Positions 54,896 through 64,000 of a DNA stretch of 64,000 bases are shown here, piece after piece (the stretch's first letter is position 1; every line of letters begins with the position of its first letter). The stretch comes from Papilionanthe hookeriana x Papilionanthe teres. Its lineage: Eukaryota; Streptophyta; Magnoliopsida; Asparagales; Orchidaceae. The position numbers and the translations under genes are program-made. The stretch is taken from positions 27,825,185 to 27,889,184 of the forward strand of contig CM040431.1 in the NCBI GenBank assembly GCA_022702705.1, given 5' to 3'. The notes under the pieces are model-generated. The model was not told the DNA's origin, ran no database searches, and saw only the letters and a program-made list of their open reading frames with translations.

Positions 54896-56137
54896 TTAAG
54901 ATTAAACTGTCTTAATCGCTCGAAAATAATTCTCAAATCATACAGGTGATCTTCATTCAGTTTTCTCTTGATGACCACATCATCCACGTAGCACTCAACT
55001 TGGTTGTGAATGAGATCATCAAAAATCCTTGTCATTGCTCTTTGGTAAGTTGCTCCTGCGTTCTTCAATCCGAAAGGCATTACTGTGTAGCAATAAATTC
55101 TGATTGGTGTTCTGAAGGCTGTGAGCTTTCATCTTCCGGTGCCATCTTTATCTGGTTGTATCCTAACGATCCATCTATAAAAGAGAAGACTTTGTGCGTC
55201 GAGGCGATGTCATTAATTCTAGAATTGGTAGCGGGAATTCATCCTTTGGGCATGCTTTGTTCAAATCTCTGAAATCCACGCAGATTCTGATCTGACCATT
55301 CTTCTTTCTGACCGGTATCACATTGGCTAACCAAGTTGGATATTGTTCTTCATTGACAAATTTAGCGTCTATTAGCTTCTTAACTTCAGCTATAACTTGT
55401 TGTTCAATCTCTAGATGCATTCTTCTGGAAGCTTGTCTGACTGGAACGACAGCGTGATCCACTCCTAGCTTATGAACAGCAACCTCTGGCGCTAATCCTG
55501 GCATTTCATCATAACTCCAAGAAAAACAGTCCTTAATATCCATCAGTAGCTTGATCATGTCTTCGGAGTCTTCTTTATTGAGTAAGGAGCTAACAAAGGT
55601 CGGCCTAGGCTCTTCGCTAGTACCTAAGTTAACTTTCATTAACTCGTCTATTGTAGATTTAATTTCTTCTTCGAATTCCGCGGAGCATCTCCAATCGGCG
55701 GATCTTCCGGATCGTCCGAAGCTTGCCGAGTCTTCACTAGGCTCGCAAGTGACAACCAAGCAAAATCCCGTATCATCAACTGATCTTACTGTGTCGAATC
55801 CGAGACTGTGCTTTGAATTGGGAGGCCGACTGGCATTATTCCATAATTTTTCAAAGTGTTGTGATTGACCTTTTGTCCATTGTTTAGATAAGACACCACG
55901 TTGAATTTGATTATGAACACAGGGAGAGTACCACTCAAAAGGTAATTCCATTAATTCAAATGAAGCAACATCTTCAAATTGTACATCATTTTCAATTTTG
56001 GAAGAAGCACCACGGTAGAATTTGATCGGTTTAGTACCGCCACCATGCACCTCCTTGACCACCATACCCTCGACCTTTTTAGAATGGATCGGGGTTAGGG
56101 TCATAGTATGCACATAGTGGTTAATCTTCTCGTGCAT
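54896..56137 (-). pseudogene. Reverse transcriptase of the minus Tat element
   Basis: A 320-codon frame (56137-55175) holds the pre-RT linker, then VRQASRRMHLEIEQQVIAEV, PTWLANVIPVRKKNGQIRIC and VDFRDLNKACPKDEFPLP (fingers/palm, first Asp in RICVDFRDLN). After a frameshift, 55080-54896 gives PFGLKNAGATYQRAMTRIFD and CYVDDVVI (YVDD at 54990-54979), then FERLRQFNLK. The thumb and the start of RNase H are deleted. 56138-56479 continues pol with frameshifts (protease-RT linker). Confidence 0.85.
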
Positions 56138-56479
56138 TGATTTGTATTCTTCATTCTTTTAGTCTTCAAGAGAGATCTTGAACTGGGGTTTCTTTTGATT
56201 TATCGTTGCTGCTTCTTTCTTGATTTCTTCTTCTTCAGAATTGTTCTCCCAATCAACATCGATGACCGGTTTCTTCTGTCCAATTGTTCCACCATTTCTT
56301 CCACGACCTCGTCCCCGGCCTCGACCTCGGGTGCGAATTCTGGAGAAACCTTCACCATCTAGTCATAAGGGAGTGGTGAGTAACTGTTGGACAAGAATTT
56401 TAGGTTCTTCATCATCTCGAACTTCTTTTGCTTCATTTGGTACGGTATTTCTAGAGAAGATTATTTTTTTCGGAGGTGC

Positions 56480-57350
56480 TTAGTAGGCTGCATCTTCTTG
56501 AATTCCGATTTTATGCACCGAGAATGGTTGCAAATCACCTTTGATACACTGTTCTCCTCCGTCATAATACTTTATGCACTGGTGCAGAGATGACGGTACC
56601 ATCCGATTTTCATGGATCCACAGCCGACCCAGTAGAGCGTTGAACGATGTCTCAGAATCAATTATGTGGAATTTTGTGGTTGTCTTTGCTAAATTACCGA
56701 TCTTCATTAGAAGTATTATCGATCCAAGGGCTCTTTCACCTTTCTAATTGAAGCCTCTTAATAACATCTTGTCTGCTTCAAGTTCGCGAGCATCAATTTC
56801 CAAATATGCTAACGTTCGAAGGCTCATTATGTTGATTGATGCTCCCGGATCAACTAATACCCTGGAGAGCGTAAACTTCCCGATAGTGACTGAAATGTAC
56901 AACGGTCGGTTGTGATCAGCTGTTCCAAGTAGTAGATCATTGTCCGTGAAGGTAACACCTCGTTGTTCTTTGAACGAGCAAACCTCATCTGAGGAATTAC
57001 TGGCCATTTGAGCTAAGCAAATTTCTAGATCAAGTAAGGCCTTGATCAGAGTTTCCCTCATCTCCTTTGACAGGATCAGAGCGTCGTAGATGCTTAATTT
57101 GGCTGGTAGCTTCCTAAGATGGGCTAGCAAGTTGTAATCCACTTTATTACCAGGTTCTTCAGTCTCTTCCCGAATGGGCAATTCTTCCGCTATGGTTGGC
57201 TCTTCCTAAGCAACCACCTGCTTTTCTTTATCCTTTGGACCCATTCTCGGGGGTAGAACTTTTCCGCTTCTTAGATTGACTTCTGTTATTTCTTCTGCGT
57301 CTGATGCTGAATCTGCCGGTGTCTCCTCTTGAATCGGAACGACCGGCTTT
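56480..57350 (-). pseudogene. Aspartic protease of the minus Tat element
   Basis: 57181-56744: DYNLLAHLRKLPAKLSIYDA, RGVTFTDNDLL, then FTLSRVLVDPGASINIMSLR with the active-site DPGAS (D at 56851). 56707-56480: IIDSETSFNALLGRLWIHEN and PSSLHQCIKY, the second half of the fold (ALLGR-W-H block typical of plant gypsy proteases). A stop near 56744 and a frameshift separate the halves. Cleaves the polyprotein. Confidence 0.8.
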
Positions 57351-57750
57351 TCTGGAGTTGCTTCGGAATCTGATAACTATAATTCTATCGTGATTGGAGT
57401 TCCTCATAATTCACAAATGGACTCATTGCTTGTTGAGCTCTCGTAGCCATCCTTGTGAACGCCTTCTCCTTCGTCGGGGTCATCGAGGTTTAGTATGATT
57501 TCAGAATCGTTATTTGTATCGAAATCGAGATCCAGATTAGGTTGGTTATCATTAGTTATGTAATTGTTAGAAACAGTCAAAACGTAGCCAACCCCAAAAC
57601 ACTTATCATTATAAGCTCCCGCCGGGGCGAGCAAATAATCATGCAGAGTCAGAGGTTCGAGGGATTTCTCCTCTGAATTAGAAATAACCATCCTAGGATA
57701 AGCAGCCCCTAGTCTACCCTTCGGAGCCTCGGTCTTCTTCTCTTCCACGA
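57351..57750 (-). pseudogene. Acidic gag-protease linker of the minus Tat element
   Basis: 57748-57404 is open: LGAAYPRMVISNSEEKSLEP, LTLHDYLLAPAGAYNDKCFG, then NDNQPNLDLDFDTNNDSEII and GYESSTSNESICEL. Aspartate- and asparagine-rich; the same linker lies at 46964-47248 in the plus copy. No catalytic motif. Confidence 0.65.
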
Positions 57751-59478
57751 TCTTCTCCTCCTTCTAGGGCGGTTCTTCAATCGTAAGTGATAGTTTAGGC
57801 TTGAAAGGTTTCAAACTCTGAGTTGAAGCGCGCACCAATGCGGTCTGGATATGATCCAAAATTTTCTTCGAAGACTTTGTCCAGACGGTACTTCATCCAT
57901 CATTGGTCGTGTAAAGGTCTATCGGAACAATAGGATCCTTTGAAATAACATTGATGAAACCTCCTTTTTGGGGCTCCTTCATATATTCCTTCAAGATCGT
58001 TATGTTCCCTTTCCGGAGATTATCATCAAGCCAACTCTTGAAAGTGATGCAATCTTCTATTTTGTGTCTGAGCATCGGGTGGTAGGGATAGTAGTTCGGA
58101 TGATCCTTCTTGTCGACTTCTTCTGGCCTTTTGGGCTCTGTTAGTTGAAAGTCGAGTGTTTTCATTAAACTGCAAAATATCTTTGCCACTGCTTCAGTCT
58201 TGAAGGGGTATTCCTTATTCAGCAGTTCCTTCAAAGCACGTGGCGGATGAGGCGGCTGTTGATCATGCTGCCATGATTGATAGCTCGGTCGAGGCTGTTG
58301 ATAACTCTGTTGAGGTTGCTGATAAATCTGTTGCGGTGGTTGATAACTAGGTTGTGGTCGCTCTGGCTGTCTTTGTACTGGCTGCTTACCTTTATCCACT
58401 GCCACAACGATCCCAGATTTCTTCTCGAATGCTTTTACGGGCTTCTGCTTATCAGTCTTATCAACAAAACTCAGCTGCTTTGCATCCTCCTGCAAGCTCC
58501 CAGCCTTGCTAAGCAGCTTCTCGAAAGTCTTAATTGTGAATCCTTTGAAGAGAAGTGCTATCGGGCCATGGATACTCTTCAGTAGGATACCGACTGCATG
58601 CTGTTCCTAAAGCTGAGGCTCACATTTCATACTTAAATTCCTCCATCGAAGTATGTAGTCCACCAAAGTTTTGTTCGGTTTCTGTTGCTCCATCACTAGA
58701 TCACCGATAGTGATGTGGTGTCGAGCCCCTGCAAAACGCTTAACGAAGAGGTTTTCTAATTCTGAAAATGTATTAACTGAACAATTCAGCAATTCTGCAT
58801 ACCAGTCGAAGGCAATTCCCGACATGCTGCTGACGAACTGACGAAAGAGTAAAGCATCGCTCCCACCGGCATTGCAGTAACTAGCACGGAAATGTGTGAC
58901 ATGTTGCCAGGGGTATCCCATACCGTCGAAAGTCTTGAACAGAGGTGGTACGAAGCCCTTTGGGTATTGGACTGCATCAAATTCTTCCGGGTAAGGTCAA
59001 CATGTCTGAATAGATGTTTCACTCTTAGACTGGGCTAAGGCTTCTCACACTTGCTGTTCTACCATGTTTTTAATATCTTTTTCGGGAATCATGCTCTATG
59101 TAGAATCTTTTTTCGATTGTTCATCTCCATTGACGAACATGATTTCTTTTCCTCCATCGACAATGTGAATGATTTCTGGGGGTGTTTCCTTTTGAGGTTG
59201 AAGCTGACTATGGAGAGTGGCTAAGGCGGCTGCCATCTCTTCCATCCTCTTTGCCATTTGAGAAATCGTTTCATCTTTTTTCTTGAAGACGCGCTCTCAT
59301 TACCTCTGGTTTGTCCCTTTCTGAAGCTGACGGAGCTCCTTGCGAAGTTGACGATGCTCGGGTCTCGACTATATTGATCTCGGCATACTCTTCATCCATA
59401 AACTCTGATGAATCAACTTCAATTCCTAAATTTTCTCCTCTTTCCTTTGCCAACTGTCGGATGTCCGTTCTTAGTTTC
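57751..59478 (-). pseudogene. Gag of the minus Tat element, C-terminal piece
   Basis: From the Athila insertion at 59478 it runs KLRTDIRQLAKERGENLGIE, DSSEFMDEEYAEI; then 58921-58607 (GGSDALLFRQFVSSMSGIAF, DWYAEL, then VKRFAGARHHITIGDLVMEQ), the capsid core. 58495-57893 has a Gln/Pro/Tyr-rich repeat (SYQQPRPSYQ and QQPQQSYQQPQ-like) followed by YPYHPMLRHKIEDCITFKSW, the knuckle-like motif. Its N-terminal piece lies beyond the insertion (62186 upward). Several frameshifts. Confidence 0.75.
59474..59478 (-). repeat. Target-site duplication of nested Athila element, left copy
   Basis: GTTTC on plus; the right copy is CTTTC at 62181-62185. One mismatch in five. Confidence 0.6.
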
Positions 59479-59700
59479 TGATCCACTTTTCGATATTTAT
59501 ACTTACAACTATGATATGAAAAGTTAGCAACGGCACTAAAAACTTGATCCCGCACTGAATATATATATATATACTGATGATTTTGTTATGGATTTTATAA
59601 TTTATATTGTGGATACTACGCAAGTATACGTATCGTTATCAAGTAATACAGGGCTCTAATGGAGTCCTAGATATCGATCCCACGAGGAGAGAGTCCTAGA
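59479..59700 (-). repeat. 3' LTR remnant of nested Athila element
   Basis: Nearly identical to 60625-60835 (CACTTTTCGATATTTATACT, GCAAGTATACGTATC, AGATATCGATCCCAC). It ends in a small tandem duplication of AGAGTCCTAGATATCGATCC followed by CAC, before switching to gag sequence. Confidence 0.8.
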
Positions 59701-59704
59701 TATC

Positions 59705-60514
59705 GATCCCACTAGTTATCTTTTTAGGATTTATTCTTTCAGCAGGCCATTGAAAATTGTTAGTCGCCATTTCTTCTATTAACGCATAGGCTTCATCAAA
59801 TGGTTTTGACATTAATGAACCTCCAGCTAGACATCAATGATTGATCTAAGAGATTCTACTAATCCATTGTAAAAAGTTTGTATAATTAACCAATCTGGTA
59901 ACGCATGATGTGGGCATTTCCTAAGAAGTTCTTTAAATCTCTCCCAAGCTTCATATATGGATTCTCCATCAAACTGACTAAAAGATGTTATATCATTTCT
60001 ATGTTTTACAGATTTCGAAGGAGGTAAATATTTGGATAGAAATTTTTGTGATAATTCTCCCCAAGTTTTAATAGATCCAGGTGCTAATGAATTTAACCAC
60101 ATCTTAGCCTTATCCCTTAAAGAAAAAGGAAAAAGCTTAAGTCTCAATAGCATCATTAGATACTCCTTCATATTTAAAAGTAGCACATAGTTCCAAAAAA
60201 CTAGCAAGATGTAAATTAGGATCTTCATTAGGTGAAACACTAAATTGATTATTCTGTACCATTTAAATAATTGCAGGTTTAAGTTCAAATGAGTTAGCAT
60301 CTACATCAGGGTTTTAAATAGTTAGGTGAATTTCATCTAATGTAGGGTTGGCATAATCTCTTAATGGTCTTTGTTGGTTTATATTTTCAATTTCTGGATT
60401 ATTTACCATTTGTGTTAAATTTATAATTTCTCTATTTTGTTTTCTAATTCTTTTAATTGTGCGCTCTAATTCTGAATCGTAAGGTATTAAATTTTCGTTT
60501 CCAAATTTACGCAT
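59705..60514 (-). pseudogene. Gag fragment of nested Athila element
   Basis: 60514-60314 is the gag N-terminus (NENLIPYDSELERTIKRIRK, PLRDYANPTLDEIHLTI). 60300-59827 contains LFPFSLRDKAKMWLNSLAPG, SFSQFDGESIYEAWERFKEL and PHHALPDWLIIQTFYNGLVE, the Retrotrans_gag core in good condition. Very similar to the gag at 5965-6515, so both belong to related Athila elements. 60515-60601 is the noncoding leader to the PBS. Confidence 0.85.
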
Positions 60515-60601
60515 ACAATTTTTAAATAATATTTAAAATAGTCCTTTACTCTAGTAATTATTTTAATAATTCTATTAATTATCTTAATAATTACTTCACT
60601 T

Positions 60602-60618
60602 CCCCAGCAACGGCGCCA
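60602..60618 (-). other. Primer-binding site, tRNA-Asp type
   Basis: The minus sequence is TGGCGCCGTTGCTGGGG, 16 of 17 identical to the tRNA-Asp complement, six bases from the LTR edge. The best-preserved Athila PBS in the window. Confidence 0.92.
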
Positions 60619-60624
60619 AAAACT

Positions 60625-62180
60625 TGATCCACTTTTCGATATTTATACTTACAACTATGATATGAAAAGTTAGCAACAACACCAAAAATTTGATCCCGCA
60701 CTGAATAGATATATATATATATACTAATGATTTTGTTATGGATTTTATGATTTATTGTGGATACTATGCAAGTATACGTATCTTTATCAAGTAATATAGG
60801 GCTCTAATGGAGTCCTAGATATCGATCCCACAGGGAAGTTTGAGAATTTCAGACAAATTAAAGTAAACTTACTTACTAATCTAGTATACTGAAATTAAGA
60901 ACACTTAGACTAAAATAAACTAATGCTTAAAGGTTGAATATAAGATTTCAGAAAATTATCTTTCTCCTTGTTTTTTAGAATTAAGTAAATGAAGAATTAA
61001 ATGAGTTTTTAATTGTATTGTGCCAAATAGGAGCATTCCTATTCTTTACCCTTTGGTTCAGGTGCAAAGAACATAGACTAGTCTTATGTTTGATTACTGA
61101 ATCTGCGGCTAGACTAGGAGGATACCGACTGCCACTTTAGAGCTCCCACGTTCCCCTCGCCCGAGGCTAACATCTACACTTCAGCTCTCCAAACAATAAG
61201 ACCAAATTGAATATTTTAGTCACGTCACACTAAAATGTCCAATTCTACGCCTGATAGTTAATATTTCCTTATGTATTTGCACCCTCCTTCCAAGGATTTT
61301 GACTTCCCTGAATCTTGGATGTAATCTTTACTATAGTTGATAATTCAACATGTGTTAACAAATCAATTGGCCAGATTGAAAGTAAATTAAGATTTAAGTA
61401 GAAGATTAGCACAATTTCTATTTTCATTTTTAGGCACAACTACTTGAATTCATCATTTCACGAAATCTCAATAACAAGGAGAAAGACTAAGAAAACTACT
61501 TAGAATGCATGGGAAAAGTAACACAAAGCATGGATTTCATTAAAGTTAACAAACAAATAACAAATTACTTATCTCAATTCTTCTCCCCAAGCAGACTCCT
61601 TGAAGTTCCTTTGACTCTTCCTTCTAGTACAGCACACCAAAAACTAAACACTTTATCTCCTCACTAAAAAGACTCTTAAATTACACTTAACTTCCACACA
61701 AATGACACAAAACTCACAAACAAATGACTAAAATTCGTCTCTATTTATAGAAGGGGTCAAATCTCCAAAGGTTGCTTAAGCACCTCTTCAAAAAGCGTCC
61801 AGGTTCAATGTATTTTGGCTCTTTTCAACTGTCTCGCCGTCGGCGGCATGATCTTGCCGTCTGTAGGCTTCTAGAAAATGGGCTAACCGCGCTGATCTCG
61901 CTATCGGCGGGCTCGATCTGGTCGTCAGCGGGCTCCTTATAATATATTAAAAATCTTTCGAGAAAAACTCGTCGTCGGCGGCCTAAATCTCGCCATCGAT
62001 ATAACAGTTTAATTTTTATCAAATTAAGTCTTTTTTGCTCTAAATTCGCTTCTTTTGTGCTTTTTGCTTTCAGTACTTATAAAGCTTCATTCCTGCAATA
62101 AAACAAAGAAAATACCTTTCTTTAAAGTGCAATATCATATAAAATTGGTATGAAATTCTTAATATATTTTCTAGTGATCA
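60625..62180 (-). repeat. 5' LTR of nested Athila element (complete, 1,556 bp)
   Basis: On minus it starts TGATCACTAGAAAATATATT and ends ATCGAAAAGTGGATCA. It contains the ATATTGCACTTTAAAGAAAG block about 60 bp in, and GC dyads at 61835-61995 (e.g. CGCCGtCGGCG at 61835-61845). R/U5-like blocks are shared with the other Athila LTRs. Reference copy for the family here. Confidence 0.88.
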
Positions 62181-62185
62181 CTTTC

Positions 62186-62559
62186 CTATGGCATCCTCAA
62201 GTGGTCTTTTCCAAACGGTTTCAAGTTGTCTTGTGATGACTATTGAACTTATTTTTCAGGAGTTTCCTTTAATGTAGTGGCGCTTTCTTCAGATTCAGGT
62301 TCTCTGACGAGACTCTTCTTTCCAGAACATTATGTCAGTATCGGTTCAGCAGTAATAGGTTGTCACACCATCCTTCTTGCATTAGAAGGCCTAGGACCAG
62401 ATGGTCTGTCGGCTGTACGCTGGTAGGTGGTGTCCTCCCTAATATGGTGACCTGACACGACAACAGGCAAACTTCTCTCACTAGCTCGCACTTTCTTCCT
62501 TGGTCTCTCTGGAGCAAAGACAGGGCCTACTCGCGGTCCGAGGCGGGATTTGACTGGCA
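62186..62559 (-). pseudogene. Gag N-terminal remnant and ORF1-gag spacer of the minus Tat element
   Basis: The reverse complement near 62200 reads GAGGATGCCATAGGAAAG, aligning with GAAGATGCCATGGAAAAG at 45160, i.e. gag just upstream of LRTDIR. The remainder (62240-62559) has a short frame (PRVGPVFAPERPRKKVRASE) that is probably the ORF1 tail. Confidence 0.55.
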
Positions 62560-63342
62560 CTCATCCCATCCTTCTTAAGATCTCTGATATGGGGCACCCT
62601 TCTTTCTTAGTTAGCTTCTCCACTACGGCTTGCAGTCGGGTAAGCGGCGTAGTATTGGCCCTCTTCCTCTTGCAGTCACTATAGTATGCAGGCTGGGGTA
62701 ATGCAGTGGCGATCCTCCGGACATCTTCCTCATCCGATGCAGCAGAGAGAGGGTGGAATCTACTCCCTCTCAGCAGTGGTGAAATTTCAGGCAGTTCTTC
62801 TTCTTCCTCAAGAATCTCTTCCAGAAAAGTAACTTCAACAGCCTTGGCCTTCTCGATCCTGGCAATCTTTCTGCTCCTATTTCTTCTTTGAGTCTGAGTT
62901 AAGAGTGTAACTCTTGAACTGGACCCTATCTCGAAAACAGACGGTAATGCAACAAAATCTGCACCCCCTACGAAAACAGGCCCATCACCGATTTGGACTT
63001 CTTTTCCTTTTAGTTTGGCAGGATTCGGGGTAGGTGCAAAGATGACCGTGCACCGGTGGGGGTAGAGATAACAGTCCTCTTACGAACATCAGTGTTCCTT
63101 TCAGTTGGGACCCTTTGCAAGGGAGGGAACTCTTGAGCCCATTTCAGGATGAACTCAATTATGGGCTCCTCAGTTTCTGATACTTTGTTCATTAGTGCGA
63201 AGAGAGTAACGTTAGTGAACTTAATGTCTGCGTTATTGAATCCTTGTCCGAAACGAATGACCACATCATTAGGCAGCTCGTCCTTGTAAACATCCAAGTC
63301 TATCCCGTTGGTGAAGGAGAAAATGAGCTTCGGTGCAAACAT
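62560..63342 (-). pseudogene. ORF1 of the minus Tat element
   Basis: ATG at 63342: MFAPKLIFSFTNGIDLDVYK, DELPNDVVIRFGQGFNNADI, TNVTLFALMNKVSETEEPII, open to 63010. After a frameshift come SRVTLLTQTQRRNRSRKIAR, FLEEILEEEEELPEISPLLR, GSRFHPLSAASDEEDVRRIA, LTRLQAVVEKLTKKEG. An ORF upstream of gag is characteristic of Ogre/Tat-type elements; function unknown. A CTGCAG lies four bases before the ATG. Homologous to 44086-44840, and in its N-terminal and TQRRN parts to the post-pol ORF at 52477. Confidence 0.7.
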
Positions 63343-63923
63343 TTTCTGCAGGGTAGATTTTAAGTGTCAGTTCTGATTTATGCTTCTTTCGTCGGGACGA
63401 AGAAAGAGAGGAAATTTCTTTAAACGAGTCCGAACACATTCCCATTTATCCTTTTGTTTTCTTAATTTTATTTTATTTACAAGATATTTTTAGATTTTGT
63501 TTTATTTTGTGTATTAGTGGTTTAACAAAAAGTTCATTTATTAAAGAGTTTGTTTATTAGAAGGTTTGTTTATTAGGAAAAAAAACAGTTAAAAGGGGAA
63601 ATGTTAAAGGAAAGGTAAGGGACCCAATCCAGAAATTGGAAAGGAAAAGAGAGTCCAACAAGACTTCTCAACCCGTGGAACCACTCCTAAGCTAACACCT
63701 ATTGGGGGTCCACCCCACCTCAAAGAGGTAAAAGGATTCCTGAACCTCTCTGTTTAGGGATGTCTAAACAGTGGCTCCAAAATCCAAGAGAGTTGACTAT
63801 TCAAGATAGAAATGAACGTAGTATTTCAACGGAAAGAATGATAGTTTGATCCACTAGGGATATGGACTCACTACCAATTTATGAAAACAAATCCATCTGA
63901 TCAAAATGGAAAGAGGAACTAGT
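63343..63923 (-). other. 5' leader of the minus Tat element
   Basis: Noncoding, homologous to 43609-44085. It includes the conserved GGTGGGGTGGACCCCCAATA block (63698-63717, read on minus). Confidence 0.75.
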
Positions 63924-63940
63924 CCCCAGCGGAGTCACCA
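63924..63940 (-). other. Primer-binding site of the minus Tat element, tRNA-Arg type
   Basis: The minus sequence TGGTGACTCCGCTGGGG is 16 of 17 identical to the complement of the tRNA-Arg 3' end. It marks the 5' end of the minus Tat internal region. Confidence 0.9.
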
Positions 63941-63948
63941 GAATTTGT

Positions 63949-64000
63949 TGTTGACCTCATTTTTGATGAGGTCTTCTCTTCCCTCTTTAGTGTTTAGGAT
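63949..64000 (-). repeat. 5' LTR (3' edge only) of the minus Tat element
   Basis: TGTTGACCTC on plus (…GAGGTCAACA on minus) beside the PBS; it matches 36947-36998. GACCTCAT/ATGAGGTC arms at 63953-63973 can form a hairpin at the LTR edge. The LTR continues beyond the window. Confidence 0.8.

Larger units (their letters stand above)
59479..62180 (-). mobile_element. Nested Athila-type element with internal deletion, inside Tat gag
   Basis: A 2,702-bp insertion in minus orientation: 5' LTR 60625-62180, PBS 60602-60618, gag fragment 59705-60514, then only the last ~220 bp of the 3' LTR (59479-59700). Everything from gag to the 3' LTR interior is deleted, so it cannot move by itself. Both ends carry TG...CA. 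Removing it plus one duplication restores continuity with the paralogous gag at 45164-45190, which confirms the boundaries. Confidence 0.85.

Overview
The window is repeat-rich nuclear DNA from a flowering plant, probably a eudicot or another non-grass. It contains Ty3/gypsy retrotransposons of the Athila lineage (primer-binding sites complementary to tRNA-Asp, 3' end CCCCGGCAACGGCGCCA) and the Tat/Ogre-like lineage (primer-binding sites complementary to tRNA-Arg, 3' end CCCCAGCGGAGTCRCCA; two RNase H domains). It also has microsatellites, several diverged tandem arrays and tRNA-derived SINE-like pieces. I found no intact host gene. Every recognisable coding region is a retroelement gene or a decayed copy of one, broken by frameshifts and stops, as expected of pericentromeric or gene-poor plant DNA.

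Layout. 1-413: tail of a Tat-type LTR with a primer-binding-site remnant. 539-7430: minus-strand Athila-type element (third ORF, integrase, RNase H, RT, protease, gag, PBS, truncated LTR). 7430-11893: plus-strand 3' half of a second Athila-type element, with a 'putative plant transposon protein' (Transposase_32-like) ORF and a 3' LTR. 12197-13735: another Athila LTR on minus. 13736-20100: no genes; an 85-bp array, a 160-bp array, GGT-rich tracts and a SINE-like element. 20100-25817: probable long Tat-type LTR with internal 55-bp repeats. 28425-28705: SINE-like duplication between GT and TA microsatellites. 29589-34243: a degenerate gene-like unit present twice in direct orientation, 2.83 kb apart. 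34244-43591: a plus Athila LTR, then a pile-up of Tat LTRs in both orientations. 43592-51432: plus-strand Tat element body. 51436-63940: minus-strand Tat element body, itself interrupted by an Athila element at 59479-62180.

The two Tat bodies meet head to head at 51432-51436. Each follows the order leader, ORF1, gag, protease, RT, RNase H, archaeal-type RNase H, integrase. These would make a virus-like particle (gag), mature it (protease), copy the RNA (RT and RNases H) and insert the DNA (integrase). The minus copy has an extra ORF after integrase. Its N-terminus resembles ORF1, and its C-terminal part is the start of a plant ALKBH9/10-type 2-oxoglutarate/Fe(II) RNA demethylase domain, cut off by the junction before the iron-binding residues. 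This is the most unusual feature here. Secondary highlights are two LTR hairpins with compensatory base changes, GC dyads near a similar offset in Athila LTRs, and a nested insertion whose empty site survives in the facing paralogue.
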